Source of the DNA: Paenibacillus algicola
Lineage (GTDB): Bacteria; Bacillota; Bacilli; Paenibacillales; Paenibacillaceae
Direction of reading: 5' to 3'
Length of the DNA: 64,000 bases
Assembly: GCF_005577435.1 (NCBI RefSeq)
Contig: NZ_CP040396.1
Coordinates: 1,856,501-1,920,500, forward strand
Below the pieces are notes generated by a model. It searched no databases, was not told the origin of the DNA, and was given only the letters and a program-made list of their open reading frames with translations. Of the stretch, positions 25,973 through 34,387 are shown piece after piece; position 1 is the first letter of the stretch, and each line of letters opens with the position of its first letter. The position numbers were made by a program, and so were the translations under genes.

Positions 25973-26224
25973 AGAATATAAATTAGACAGAAAGGATCAG
26001 GATACCATGAGTCCCCGAAGGACGAACCCCCAAAGGACGATTTGGAAACGTTATGATCTCTCATACACTTAGCTCCTTTCGCTGAAACGTCATGATGTCG
26101 GAAGACATAGACCGTCTCTAGCGAAAGGATGGAAGTCTGATGCGAAGGATGAACTCCTCCAGGCTGCCTGACGTAGAGAATGGGTCTTGGTTTTACCAAT
26201 TCACTACGACTAGAGGGAGCCTGT
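25973..26224 (+). ncRNA. long structured 5' leader upstream of yitT-like gene, class unknown
   Basis: Several helices can be drawn: GTCC/GGAC (26011-26023), CCAAA/TTTGG (26050-26065), a perfect 10 bp TCCTTTCGCT/AGCGAAAGGA helix enclosing ATGTC-GGAA-GACAT (about 26082-26130), and a CGTAG/CTACG hairpin just before the start codon (about 26171-26209). It does not match any riboswitch consensus I know (not M-box, T-box, ydaO or yybP). No terminator is visible, so control of translation initiation would be more likely. Confidence 0.45.
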
Positions 26225-26896
26225 ATGAGGAACAAACAAGAACGATTATCAACGCTTTACACCATGTCGGCAATGCTGCTAGGAACGTTACTGCTTGCGT
26301 TTGCGTATTATCACATTAATTTTCAGAATCATTTATCGGAGGGTGGATTTGTAGGGCTGGCTTTGCTGGGGAAATATATACTGGATGTGCCGCCGGCGGT
26401 CAGCATGCTGCTGCTGGATATTCCAATATTGATTCTCGCCTGGTTCATGAAAGGCCGCAAATTCATTATTAATACCGTCATTTCGGTCGCCATGTTCACG
26501 TTATTCTATGCGATGATGGAGAACTATTCTCCGATTGTGATTGATTTAAGCCATAACTTACTGCTTGCAGCTATTTTATCCGGAGTGGCTACCGGTTTAG
26601 GTGCTGGGATCGTGCTTCGCTTTGGTGGAGCAACCGGAGGGGACGACGCCATTTCTGTGCTTATCAGTGAGTGGAGCGGCCTGAAGATTGGTACGGTATT
26701 CTTTCTGATGGATGCCGTGGTGCTGCTGCTGTCATTGTTCTATCTGCCAATGGCTGAGACGCTGTATACGATTTTAGCCGTGTCGATTGCAGGACAGATT
26801 ATTACGTTTACGACCAGCTACCGCAAGACCGTCAAGCCTGTCCGGGTACCCGTCGGCAATATGGCCCGCAGTCCCCGGCCTGCCGTTAAAGGATAA
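26225..26896 (+). CDS. YitT-family membrane protein
   Basis: 223 residues from the ATG at 26225, preceded by GAGGGAG. Five or six hydrophobic segments are visible, including MSAMLLGTLLLAFAYYHINF at the start, and the Gly-rich GLGAGIVLRFGGATGGDDAI region after the fourth segment is a signature of the YitT/DUF161 family. The usual C-terminal DUF2179 soluble domain is absent; the protein ends shortly after TSYRKTVKPVRVPVG. The family's function is unknown. The long structured leader upstream suggests expression control by an RNA element. Confidence 0.85.
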   Translation: MRNKQERLSTLYTMSAMLLGTLLLAFAYYHINFQNHLSEGGFVGLALLGKYILDVPPAVSMLLLDIPILILAWFMKGRKFIINTVISVAMFTLFYAMMENYSPIVIDLSHNLLLAAILSGVATGLGAGIVLRFGGATGGDDAISVLISEWSGLKIGTVFFLMDAVVLLLSLFYLPMAETLYTILAVSIAGQIITFTTSYRKTVKPVRVPVGNMARSPRPAVKG

Positions 26897-26909
26897 TGGC
26901 TGAAATACA

Positions 26910-26945
26910 AGAAGCTCGCCCGTGTCAGGGCGAGCTTCTATTTAG
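26910..26945. terminator. bidirectional terminator between yitT and the 60-residue gene
   Basis: Perfect 12 bp stem AGAAGCTCGCCC/GGGCGAGCTTCT with a 6 nt loop between convergent genes. Confidence 0.75.
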
Positions 26946-26994
26946 GTTGTGGTTGCTGTGAAAGAGATGTCAGTGCGTTAGCCCTAGCAATAAA

Positions 26995-27177
26995 CTACTT
27001 CTCCTCCGGATGGTTCTCGGCCCATTCCTCAGCTTTCGCAGTAGCAATCGCGATGGCACGGCCTTCCTCATAATGCTGCTCCTCCAGCAGAGCGTTAGCA
27101 ATTTCGATGGCTTTGTTTCGAACCCGGGGTTCTAGATTTTTCATGGATTGCGGGTAATCCTCTTTGGACCATGGCAT
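26995..27177 (-). CDS. small conserved protein (MPWSKEDYPQSMKNL type)
   Basis: 60 residues with AGGAGG upstream of the ATG at 27177. The N-terminus MPWSKEDYPQSMKNLEP, then IEIANALLEE and EGRAIAIATAKAEEW, match a widespread family of short bacterial proteins of unknown function often linked to stress. Mostly helical, acidic, no signal or membrane segment. It stands alone between the yitT terminator and the interrupted msrAB terminator. Confidence 0.8.
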   Translation of the reverse strand: MPWSKEDYPQSMKNLEPRVRNKAIEIANALLEEQHYEEGRAIAIATAKAEEWAENHPEEK

Positions 27178-27301
27178 AGAGCCATCCCTCCTGTCATCTG
27201 ATTTAGCCGTACTACCTCCTTCTTAACCCCGCTGCCAAGTCTTTAATCTGAAAAAGCCCCCAAACCAACTGAGGCCACTGAAGAACTACCATAATTAAGT
27301 T

Positions 27302-27784
27302 TCAACAGAATTTAATATGACGGATTGTCAAGCTAAGTGCGACACCTCGTCCATGAAAGATTCGTTTCAGATTCACCACGAATATAGCCATTGCTCCTTG
27401 CATATGCATGCCGGATAGACCCGAGGATGTGGCCACATCATACCCGTGTCTGTGCTTGAGTTCGCTGTTCTTCGCTTCAATTTTGTAGCGCTTTTTGGCT
27501 TTTTCTTTGAAAGCCTCACTTTCCTGAAACGCCATTTGTTCGGCGTGCACCCCGGATTTAATGGTGACGGAGTACATCTTGCTCTTGGCGCCCTCCTTGT
27601 AACATCACTCTTTCAAGGGATACCTCTTGCACTGCTCTACATCAAAGTCGTAGGTGTCGGCTTGGTTCTTGCCCGTCTTCCTTCTTGCGTCCCCCTTGCG
27701 ATCAGGTTGTCTTTCTCCGAATACGCCGTGTCGCCAATCACGGTATTTACAGTTACGCCAGCCGCGATGCTTTTTTGTCTTTAG
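27302..27784 (-). pseudogene. IS1182-like transposase, C-terminal fragments
   Basis: The minus strand reads AGVTVNTVIGDTAYSEKDNL in one frame up to a stop. A further frame (27577-27302) gives KRYKIEAKNSELKHRHGYDV followed by GMHMQGAMAIFVVNLKRI, the C-terminal core of this transposase type. Frames are interrupted and the N-terminal half is missing. Upstream to about 28070 only scattered similarity remains. Confidence 0.7.
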
Positions 27785-28083
27785 GCACGATCAGGTCATA
27801 CAAGGACGTGTACGGGCTGAATGAAAACGAAGGTTGACTCTGGAACAAAGGGCTTCCATCCCTTCTATCTTAACGGTTTTGCAGTGGATGACGAAGGAGC
27901 GGAGGGAAGAGGGAGGCTGGAGAAGCGGAGCGCTCGCCTTTGTCCCCGGATTTCATCCGCCAAGCGGTATGAACAAGAAATCTGGGGACAACAGCGATCG
28001 GAAGCCCCCTCTTCCTGGAGCGACCACGCCTTCGTTGGCGGATGCACCATCTTTTGCGTTAACCTTATTTTACAACAAAAAAA

Positions 28084-28125
28084 GGTACTGCTCCCTTAAT
28101 TATTTCGGGTGCAGTACCTTCTTCG
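28084..28125. terminator. hairpin inside the decayed IS
   Basis: GGTACTGC/GCAGTACC (28084-28091 with 28111-28118), preceded by seven A and followed by TTCTTC. It would terminate transcription entering or leaving the element. Confidence 0.45.
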
Positions 28126-28238
28126 ATTCAGTCAGGACTTCTTCAGTGGCCTCAAACCAACTGCAGCAGCACGTGCCGCAGTGGTTGGGGGGCATTTTTT
28201 ATGACACAGATTCCTTACATGGTTAAAAGAGCGTCTGC

Positions 28239-29207
28239 TTACGAAAACAGCTGTAAAAACTCGCCGTAGCCTTCCTGCTCCATATCTTCTTTCGGGATAA
28301 AACGGAGCGCGGCCGAGTTGATGCAGTAACGCAGGCCGTCCGGTCCCGGACCGTCATTAAACACATGGCCGAGATGGGAGTCGCCTTCCTTGCTGCGGAC
28401 CTCCGTGCGGATCATCATATGACTGAGATCTGTTTTCTCCTGAATATGATACTCACGGATCGGGCGAGTAAAGCTGGGCCAGCCGCAGCCAGCATCGTAT
28501 TTGTCTCGGGAGCTGAACAGCGGTTCGCCGGAAACAATATCTACATAAATGCCTTCTCCTTCGTGGTTCCAGAATTCATTCTGGAAAGGGCGCTCTGTGG
28601 CATTATTCTGCGTCACCTCATATTGAATGGGGGTCAATCGGCGCTTGAGCTCTTCCTGATCCGGCTTGGCCTTCCAGTTGGCCTGGATGAAATCTTCCCG
28701 CCCCGAGCCTTTACGGTACCGTTTGTAGTGACCGGGATTCTTCTTGTAGTAGCCTTGATGATATTCCTCGGCCTCATAAAAAGGAGCAGCAGGAAGCACC
28801 TCTGTCACGATTGGCTTATCAAATCTTCCGCTTGCTGCAAGCTCCTGCTTTGATTGCTCAGCGAGCTCACGCTGCTGCTCCGTGTGATAGAACACAGCGG
28901 TCCGATAGGATTCCCCGCGGTCATGAAACTGGCCGCCAGGATCGGTAGGGTCGATTTGCTGCCAGAACAGGGTCAGCAGCTTCTCATAGGGAAAAATATC
29001 CGGCTGAAACGTAATCTGCACAGCCTCGTAGTGACCCGTAGTCTCTGAGCATACTTCCTCGTAAGTCGGGTTTGCTTTATGTCCGCCGGTATATCCGGAA
29101 ACTACCTTTTCAATGCCGGGCATTTCATCAAACGGAGAAACCATGCACCAGAAGCATCCTCCAGCGAAGGTAGCAAGCTCTGTCTTCTTTGATTGTGATT
29201 GATTCAT
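28239..29207 (-). CDS. msrAB: bifunctional peptide methionine sulfoxide reductase MsrA/MsrB
   Basis: 322 residues. The N-terminal MsrA domain has the catalytic GGCFWCM near residue 17 and the [16 protein letters not shown] segment. The C-terminal MsrB domain (from ~170) has [28 protein letters not shown] and the catalytic Cys in [12 protein letters not shown]. The MsrB zinc-type CxxC pairs are not evident, as in many fusion enzymes. It repairs both diastereomers of methionine sulfoxide with thioredoxin. Start ATG at 29207 with GGAGGGAT upstream. Its terminator is split by an IS relic. Confidence 0.95.
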   Translation of the reverse strand: MNQSQSKKTELATFAGGCFWCMVSPFDEMPGIEKVVSGYTGGHKANPTYEEVCSETTGHYEAVQITFQPDIFPYEKLLTLFWQQIDPTDPGGQFHDRGESYRTAVFYHTEQQRELAEQSKQELAASGRFDKPIVTEVLPAAPFYEAEEYHQGYYKKNPGHYKRYRKGSGREDFIQANWKAKPDQEELKRRLTPIQYEVTQNNATERPFQNEFWNHEGEGIYVDIVSGEPLFSSRDKYDAGCGWPSFTRPIREYHIQEKTDLSHMMIRTEVRSKEGDSHLGHVFNDGPGPDGLRYCINSAALRFIPKEDMEQEGYGEFLQLFS

Positions 29208-29303
29208 AGGATCCCTCCATAGTCAGGGTAAATTCGGTACTGCAGGTTCTATTATAAAGCATTTGAACCTTGATATAAAATGGACGCGCTGCTTCGCCCG
29301 GGA

Positions 29304-29909
29304 TTACTGTTTAAACTTATGGCGCCAGAGCCACCAGGCAGCGGGGAGAACGATCATTAAAAACAGAGCAAGCACCGCTGCCGCCGTCCAAGGCTGTTCC
29401 ACAAACAGGCTGCCCAGGTACGCATACAGAAACAACACGGGAATTTTGCCCAGTGCCGATGCCGCTAGATACGTCCAGAACGGAATGCCTGCCGCTCCGG
29501 CATATATATTCACAGCCATCTGGGGCACGACCGGAAGCATGCGGTACAACAGAATGACTTTAAAAGGGTTGCGGCGGGTTAGATCTGTTAACGTTTGCAG
29601 CTGTGGATAGCGGGATAGCAGCCGTTCTCCCATGCTTGTATAAAGTGAAGCTGCAGCGTAGATGAGAACCGCTGCCGCTGTCGTCCCAAACCAGGCAACC
29701 GCAGCCCCTCCAATCGTTCCAAAGGCATAGCCGAGCACGCCAATCACTGCTTTATAAGGAAGAATCGGAAACACCGCAAGCAGTGTACTGAGCAATAGAA
29801 CAGGGCCGAGCGAGGTCTCGCCTTGCAGCCAGCCCAGAAGATCTTGTCTGTAGTAGTACATAACGAGCAGGGCCAACACGTAAGCGGCCGGAGTCCACCA
29901 GTTTTTCAT
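29304..29909 (-). CDS. TVP38/TMEM64 (VTT-domain) membrane protein
   Basis: 201 residues from the ATG at 29909, 7 nt after AAAGG; two upstream in-frame starts are less well placed. Five or six hydrophobic segments; the central stretch with FPILPYKAVIGVLGYAFGTIGG and the RNPFKVILLYRMLPVVPQMAVN segment are the SNARE-associated/VTT domain shared with DedA-like and TMEM41-type lipid scramblases. Probably inner-membrane lipid homeostasis; exact role unknown. It lies ~100 bp upstream of msrAB on the same strand. Confidence 0.85.
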   Translation of the reverse strand: MKNWWTPAAYVLALLVMYYYRQDLLGWLQGETSLGPVLLLSTLLAVFPILPYKAVIGVLGYAFGTIGGAAVAWFGTTAAAVLIYAAASLYTSMGERLLSRYPQLQTLTDLTRRNPFKVILLYRMLPVVPQMAVNIYAGAAGIPFWTYLAASALGKIPVLFLYAYLGSLFVEQPWTAAAVLALFLMIVLPAAWWLWRHKFKQ

Positions 29910-30092
29910 ATCCATTCCTTTCGCTGCCAGCATATAATCAAGACAGGATCATTATACCAGGGCTATGCTAAACTTTCTTACTCTGCTGCGAATCCCCCAA
30001 AAAAAAGGAATACAGCGGGCCATGTTGAATAACTGTTTTATGGCATATTTTCCAATGAACTTATCTTATCAACGTGCAAGGAGGCTAATCCA

Positions 30093-30680
30093 TTGAATAA
30101 GCATTGGCGGAATGCCGGGCTTGCTGTGCTGATTGTACCGCTGCTGATATGGGTTTGGGGCAGTGTCCAAGAGAACGGGGATATCGCTGCCCGGGCAGGT
30201 GACATTACCATCACCCATGAAGAGCTGAAACGTTACAAGACTTTCGCTGAGACCACGTACACATTACATGGAATCCATGAGAGACAGCCGGATGACCGCG
30301 AAATTCTGAATGAACTCATCCTGAATAAGCATGTAAGCCTGGAAGCTGCAGCGGCGGGCTGTGTCGTGAGCGAGGAGGAGCTGCTTGCTGCCATTACAGC
30401 ATTGAGAAGCAGGGTGGAGGAACGGGATGAAGAAGCCCTCTTAAAGGATCCGTACGGGATGGCTTTGGTGCAGCGTCAGCGAGATTCCGGGCTTAGTCCC
30501 GAAGCGTTTTGGAGCAGCAGTGAGTTGCAGGAGGAGGTTTCCGCGACGATGCTGCAGGTCAAATGGATGGAGAAGCTGGAGGCCGAGGGTGCATTGGGTA
30601 AAGAGCTGAGCTTTGGAGAATACAAGAATAGACTGCTGCAGGACATAAAAAAGAAGATCACTTATGATTTAAACCCCTGA
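30093..30680 (+). CDS. SurA/PrsA N-terminal-domain-like exported protein
   Basis: 195 residues from a TTG at 30093 with AAGGAGG at 8 nt. One N-terminal hydrophobic segment (about 8-24), then IAARAGDITITHEELKRYKTF and EILNELILNKHVSLEAAAAGC with EEELLAAI, the helical arrangement of SurA/PrsA-type chaperone N-terminal domains. It lacks the parvulin PPIase domain and has no lipobox Cys. It may be a membrane-anchored chaperone-like protein. It is directly upstream of the TerC riboswitch but on its own transcription unit. Confidence 0.7.
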   Translation: MNKHWRNAGLAVLIVPLLIWVWGSVQENGDIAARAGDITITHEELKRYKTFAETTYTLHGIHERQPDDREILNELILNKHVSLEAAAAGCVVSEEELLAAITALRSRVEERDEEALLKDPYGMALVQRQRDSGLSPEAFWSSSELQEEVSATMLQVKWMEKLEAEGALGKELSFGEYKNRLLQDIKKKITYDLNP

Positions 30681-30699
30681 GCAAGAGGGTAAAAAAAGT

Positions 30700-30728
30700 T
30701 AGGCAATCGGAAAAGCGTGTGATATAAT
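30700..30728 (+). promoter_or_regulatory. promoter of the terC riboswitch transcript
   Basis: TAGGCA, 17 nt, TATAAT (30723-30728), with TGA directly before the -10, an extended -10 promoter. Transcription should start near 30735, just ahead of the aptamer. Confidence 0.6.
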
Positions 30729-30744
30729 GTCACCAACCGAATAG

Positions 30745-30935
30745 TTCCCAAAGGGGAGTAGCTACAGCGCAGTAAAGTCGTCATTACGGGATTCGTTATT
30801 TCGGTCCCCGGCTCTATTGGCAACGTGAAGATGTTGTTAGCGAGACCTTTGCCTGTGTCATCCAAGGTAAAGGTCTGTTTATGTTCCCATGGAATAAACG
30901 CCGTTACCTGTTTTCAGGTGCGGCGATTTTTTATG
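30745..30935 (+). ncRNA. yybP-ykoY (manganese) riboswitch with terminator
   Basis: The conserved 5' element AAAGGGGAGTAGC (30750-30762), the TTGGCAACGTG-type loop and the 3' element GCGAGACCTTTGCC (30840-30853) identify the aptamer. Downstream, GGTAAAGGTCT (30865-30875) can pair with the aptamer's 3' strand. A hairpin, CGCCG-TTACCTG/CAGGTG-CGGCG (30899-30926) followed by TTTTTT, is the terminator. In known members Mn2+ binding prevents termination, so the transporter below should be induced by manganese. Confidence 0.92.
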
Positions 30936-30985
30936 TGATCAGGAGAACATCGGGGACAAATTTATAAGGGGAAGGCGGAAACAAG

Positions 30986-31687
30986 ATGGAGTTTATGTCA
31001 CCAGAATTTTGGGCGGCCCTGCTGTCCATTATTGTGATTGACCTGGTTCTGGCGGGCGATAACGCAATCGTGATCGGACTTGCGGCCCGTAATGTACAGA
31101 AAGAGGACCAGAAGAAAGTTATTTTATGGGGTACGGTAGGCGCGATTCTTATTCGTGTGGTCGCTACGCTGCTCGTAGTGAAGCTCCTCATGATCCCGGG
31201 CTTGAGACTGATCGGCGGCCTGGCTCTTCTCTGGATTGCTTACAAGCTGCTGGTAGACAACAAGGATCACGAGATTTCAGCAGGCAGTCAGATGTGGGCA
31301 GCGATTCGTACCATTATTATTGCTGATGCCATGATGGGCCTGGACAATGTGCTGGCGGTGGCCGGTGCAGCAGGTGAGGATTTCACGCTGGTTATTATCG
31401 GCCTTGCGATCTCGATTCCTATCATGGTATGGGGAAGTACAATTATTCTCAAGCTGACCGACAGATTCCCGCTCGTGATTACGTTCGGTGCGGCGATTCT
31501 GGCTTGGACCGCGACCAAGATGCTGGTGGAAGAGCCCATCATTCACGACTGGTTCGCCAATTCTATCGTCAAGTACGCTTTTGAAGCCATTGTCGTAGTC
31601 GCTGTGATTGGCTTCGGCACATGGATGAAGAAGAAGATGGAAGAAAAGGCAAAGCAAAATCCTGTTCATATTAATATGAGCGAATAG
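30986..31687 (+). CDS. TerC-family membrane protein, YjbE type (putative Mn2+ exporter)
   Basis: 233 residues with seven or so hydrophobic segments. Two acidic family motifs are visible: DLVLAGDNAIVIGLAARN near residue 17 and DAMMGLDNVLAVAGAAGED near residue 117, the Asp-rich repeats expected to bind the metal. Others in the family export Mn2+ or help metallate exported enzymes. The riboswitch directly upstream supports a manganese role. A second ATG four codons in is possible. Confidence 0.9.
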   Translation: MEFMSPEFWAALLSIIVIDLVLAGDNAIVIGLAARNVQKEDQKKVILWGTVGAILIRVVATLLVVKLLMIPGLRLIGGLALLWIAYKLLVDNKDHEISAGSQMWAAIRTIIIADAMMGLDNVLAVAGAAGEDFTLVIIGLAISIPIMVWGSTIILKLTDRFPLVITFGAAILAWTATKMLVEEPIIHDWFANSIVKYAFEAIVVVAVIGFGTWMKKKMEEKAKQNPVHINMSE

Positions 31688-31732
31688 CTGCGCTGCAGCA
31701 TGCTGTACCGGGTTAAATAAGGAGGGCTGACG

Positions 31733-32050
31733 ATGTCGTCTGCAGACAAAACGATGGAGGACCGCATCGTGGACAGCTACAGGCAGGACGAGGATATGAT
31801 GATTCTCGTATTTGCCCAGTGGTGTGTGAATCAGGGACTGGATCCTCTCAGTTTGTACGAAAAGGCGTACCCCGATCAGGCGGGTAATGAGCGCTTGAGC
31901 CGCGGGCTGGCGCTGACGGTGCCGAAGGAGGAAGCGGGAGAAATTCCGGATTCCACGGTGATGGGCGTGCTGTCATTGTTCGGCAATGATGATCTCGCTG
32001 CCGTCGTTGCGGAAGCAATCATGCTAAGGGACCGGCTCGACAAGAGCTGA
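31733..32050 (+). CDS. hypothetical protein
   Basis: 105 residues, AAGGAGGG 7 nt before the ATG. Acidic and mostly helical, starting MSSADKTMEDRIVDSYRQDED and including ILVFAQWCVNQGLDP. No membrane segment or known motif. It lies 45 bp after terC and before a strong terminator, so it is probably co-transcribed with terC and may share its manganese control. Family not recognised. Confidence 0.7.
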   Translation: MSSADKTMEDRIVDSYRQDEDMMILVFAQWCVNQGLDPLSLYEKAYPDQAGNERLSRGLALTVPKEEAGEIPDSTVMGVLSLFGNDDLAAVVAEAIMLRDRLDKS

Positions 32051-32080
32051 TTGGACATTCTTATTTCATACCATGAGGTC

Positions 32081-32128
32081 AAAGGGCCCGGCTGCAAGAG
32101 CAATATCTTGCGGCCGGGCCCTTTGTAT
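32081..32128. terminator. bidirectional terminator
   Basis: AAAGGGCCCGGC-TGCAAGA pairs with TCTTGCG-GCCGGGCCCTTT (32081-32123), between the terC unit and the convergent AraC gene. Confidence 0.85.
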
Positions 32129-32133
32129 GTGCT

Positions 32134-32952
32134 TTAGCTGGAAGGCATGTGATCTTGCCGGAACTGTTTTGGAGAAACGCCGAATCGGGAACGGAAAACC
32201 CGGTGAAAATAAGTGTAGCTGGCAAAGCCGGACGTTTCGGCTACATCCTCCAGGGACATGGGACTGAAAATGATCCGTTCCCGCGCCATATCCAGACGAA
32301 CCTCCAGAGTATATTGCATGATGGTCGTGCCAAACGCTTCCTTGAATAAATGGACCGCCCGGGACACGCTGATATCCACATGGGAAGCGACATCCTCCAG
32401 CTTGAACATGGAGGAGGCGTTCTCTTCAATGTAATTTTTCATGCGGTGAGCGAGGTAAGCTTTAGGCGTAGTGGACGGCTGCTCGGACAGCAGGCGGTCG
32501 ATCTCCAGACAGAGAATGCGAAGCATGTACACGGAGATTTCCGGATATGTATTTGAAAGCCGGCGCTGCTCCAGCACGAGCTGTCGGAACAAGCCCAGGT
32601 ATCGATCGTCCAGCGGGATCCGCATTCGTGTTGGCCGTTTGCGGGCTTGATACCAGTCGTCTACCCAGTCGCCTTTAAAAAAAATGTTGTAGTCTCCGCT
32701 CTCCACCAGGGAATCCCCCTGCGGGTTCAGCTCGTCCTCAATGCGCAGCTCGTAAGGCTGCCCCGGCTTGTACAGCAGCAGGTCGCCGGGCTGGAGCAGG
32801 GACAGCTTGCCGTCAATGACCGCCCGGCAGCGGCCGTCGGTCTGAAGGCGAAGTAAGTAATGCTCAAAGCCGTCCGGCATGGTCATGACAAACGGCTTGC
32901 GATGAAATGAAAAGTTCGTGGAGAGCACTCGGGTCGACAAAACTTCCTGCAT
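32134..32952 (-). CDS. AraC-family transcriptional regulator
   Basis: 272 residues with AAGGAG before the ATG at 32952. The N-terminal cupin region (HYLLRLQTDGRCRAVIDGKLS, LLQPGDLLLYKPGQPYEL) senses the effector. The C-terminal HTH pair (FKLEDVASHVDISVSRAVHLF and LEDVAETSGFASYTYFHRVFR) ends in FGVSPKQFRQ. It is divergent from the MocA-isomerase-ThuA operon with 138 bp between, which contains the motif also found at 15.2 kb. Most likely it activates that operon in response to a sugar or sugar derivative. Ligand unknown. Confidence 0.92.
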   Translation of the reverse strand: MQEVLSTRVLSTNFSFHRKPFVMTMPDGFEHYLLRLQTDGRCRAVIDGKLSLLQPGDLLLYKPGQPYELRIEDELNPQGDSLVESGDYNIFFKGDWVDDWYQARKRPTRMRIPLDDRYLGLFRQLVLEQRRLSNTYPEISVYMLRILCLEIDRLLSEQPSTTPKAYLAHRMKNYIEENASSMFKLEDVASHVDISVSRAVHLFKEAFGTTIMQYTLEVRLDMARERIIFSPMSLEDVAETSGFASYTYFHRVFRSRFGVSPKQFRQDHMPSS

Positions 32953-32987
32953 GTAAAGAACTCCTTTATGGATTTGAAAATAATGAC

Positions 32988-33010
32988 CAGATTGTTCATG
33001 TTTTAATCAT
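32988..33010. promoter_or_regulatory. 23 bp motif shared with 15181-15203, candidate AraC operator
   Basis: CAGATTGTTCATGTTT followed by TAATCAT, 21 of 23 identical with the distant site. A perfect TATAAT begins at its last base (33010-33015) without a good -35, the arrangement expected when an activator replaces the -35 contact. Confidence 0.55.
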
Positions 33011-33090
33011 ATAATTCATTTTAAATGAAAACAATTCCGAATACCATGTTTCTAGATGGTTCAGCAAAGGTCTTTGAGGGGTGACAACGA

Positions 33091-34188
33091 GTGGCTAGAA
33101 TGAGAACAGGCATTATCGGCTGCGGTAATATCAGCGGCATTTATTTTCAGAATCTGAAGAACAGTGACTGGGTGGAGGTTGTAGCCTGTGCCGACCTTGT
33201 GGTGGACAGGGCCAAAGAGCGTGCTCAAGAGTATAATATTCCACATGTGTTCACCGTGGAGGAGATGCTGGCTCACCCGGACATTGAGCTCATCATTAAT
33301 TTGACCATTCCTGCAAGCCACGCCAGTGTCGATGTGGCTGCGCTGGAAGCAGGCAAGCATGTATATAGTGAAAAGCCTCTCGCGGTCACCCTGGAGGAAG
33401 GGCGACTCGTCCTGGAGACAGCTGGCAAGAAAGGACTCCGTGCCGGCTGCGCACCGGATACTTTTCTGGGGTCTGCGATACAGACCGCCAGGGCGGCCAT
33501 GGAGCAGGGCTTGATCGGAAGGCCGGTCGCAGCGTGTGCGTTCAATCTGGGTGCGGGACCGGAGACCTGGCATCACAATCCGGAATTTTTCTACGCCGCC
33601 GGCGGTGGACCGATGATGGATATGGGTCCTTACTATTTAACAGCGCTTGTAGAGCTGCTGGGACCAGCAAGCAGGGTCAGCGCCTCAACGGGCATTCAAA
33701 TTCCGGATCGCTTTGTCGGCTCCGGGCCTAACAGCGGTCAGGCAATTCCGGTTCATACACCGACGCATCTGGCGGGGACGATTGATTTCGAAAGCGGAGC
33801 CATCGTCAGTATGATTACAAGCTTTGACATCCCGGCTGGCTCTGAGCTGCCATGGATCGAAATTTATGGCACGAGCGGAACGCTTAGCCTGTCGGACCCG
33901 AACTTTTTTGATGGCGATGTACGCATCCGCCGTCACGGCTCTGAGGCATGGGAGACACTTCCGCCTGCTTTTGAGTGCGGGAGAAATGAAAGAGGGCTCG
34001 GCGTGAATGATATGGTTCAGAGCATTCGGGAGCAGCGGGATCACCGTGCCAGTGCCCGTCTGGCCTATCACGTCCTGGAAATTATGCAGTCGTTTCAGCA
34101 GTCCTCTCTGGAAGCGCGTCATATTGTCCTGCAGAGCACCTACCGCAAGGAACCGCTGCCTTCCTTCACTGCACAGCTAAAGGGCTGA
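33091..34188 (+). CDS. Gfo/Idh/MocA-family oxidoreductase, ThuB-like context
   Basis: 365 residues from a GTG at 33091 with GAGGGG at 9 nt. GIIGCGNISGIYF binds the dinucleotide, SEKPLA carries the catalytic Lys, and the substrate motif reads MMDMGPYYLTALVEL with Tyr where several relatives have His, as in a known branch of the family. The operon with a xylose-isomerase-like enzyme and ThuA is reminiscent of the ThuA/ThuB disaccharide-oxidation pathway (3-keto sugars). Substrate assignment is inference only. Confidence 0.9.
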   Translation: MARMRTGIIGCGNISGIYFQNLKNSDWVEVVACADLVVDRAKERAQEYNIPHVFTVEEMLAHPDIELIINLTIPASHASVDVAALEAGKHVYSEKPLAVTLEEGRLVLETAGKKGLRAGCAPDTFLGSAIQTARAAMEQGLIGRPVAACAFNLGAGPETWHHNPEFFYAAGGGPMMDMGPYYLTALVELLGPASRVSASTGIQIPDRFVGSGPNSGQAIPVHTPTHLAGTIDFESGAIVSMITSFDIPAGSELPWIEIYGTSGTLSLSDPNFFDGDVRIRRHGSEAWETLPPAFECGRNERGLGVNDMVQSIREQRDHRASARLAYHVLEIMQSFQQSSLEARHIVLQSTYRKEPLPSFTAQLKG

Positions 34189-34387
34189 GGCAAGGAAGGA
34201 TTCGTTTATTGTGTGCTGGAAGAATGCTACAATAAGTGAGATCCGGACTGCAGCATGGAATGATGCTGCACAAAGTGGTCAAACTGTACCTAAGTTATTT
34301 TGCGGAGTACGGCTAAATGTTTTAGAACATGACGAACTAGTGTATGAATCAACGTACGTACTAAATTACGAATCAGGAGGTTTCAGT

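Larger units (their letters stand above)
27262..28162 (-). mobile_element. decayed IS element, 883 bp, with 9 bp target duplication
   Basis: GAGGCCACTGAAGAA (27271-27285) and TTCTTCAGTGGCCTC (28139-28153) are perfect 15 bp inverted repeats. AAACCAACT flanks both sides (27262-27270 and 28154-28162). The inside encodes only pieces of an IS1182-like transposase different from the copies at 8.6 and 13 kb, so most of the element has been deleted. Confidence 0.85.
27251..28200 (-). terminator. intrinsic terminator of msrAB, split by an insertion sequence
   Basis: Arm GCCCCCAAACCAACT (27256-27270) and partner arm GCAGTGGTTGGGGGGC (28178-28193) form one hairpin once the element at 27271-28153 and one copy of the 9 bp duplication are removed. 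T- and A-tracts on both sides would make it work in both directions. Confidence 0.7.

Noticed and set aside
27446..28226. Plus-strand open frames in the IS relic
   Set aside because: They are opposite to recognisable transposase fragments and have no initiation signals.
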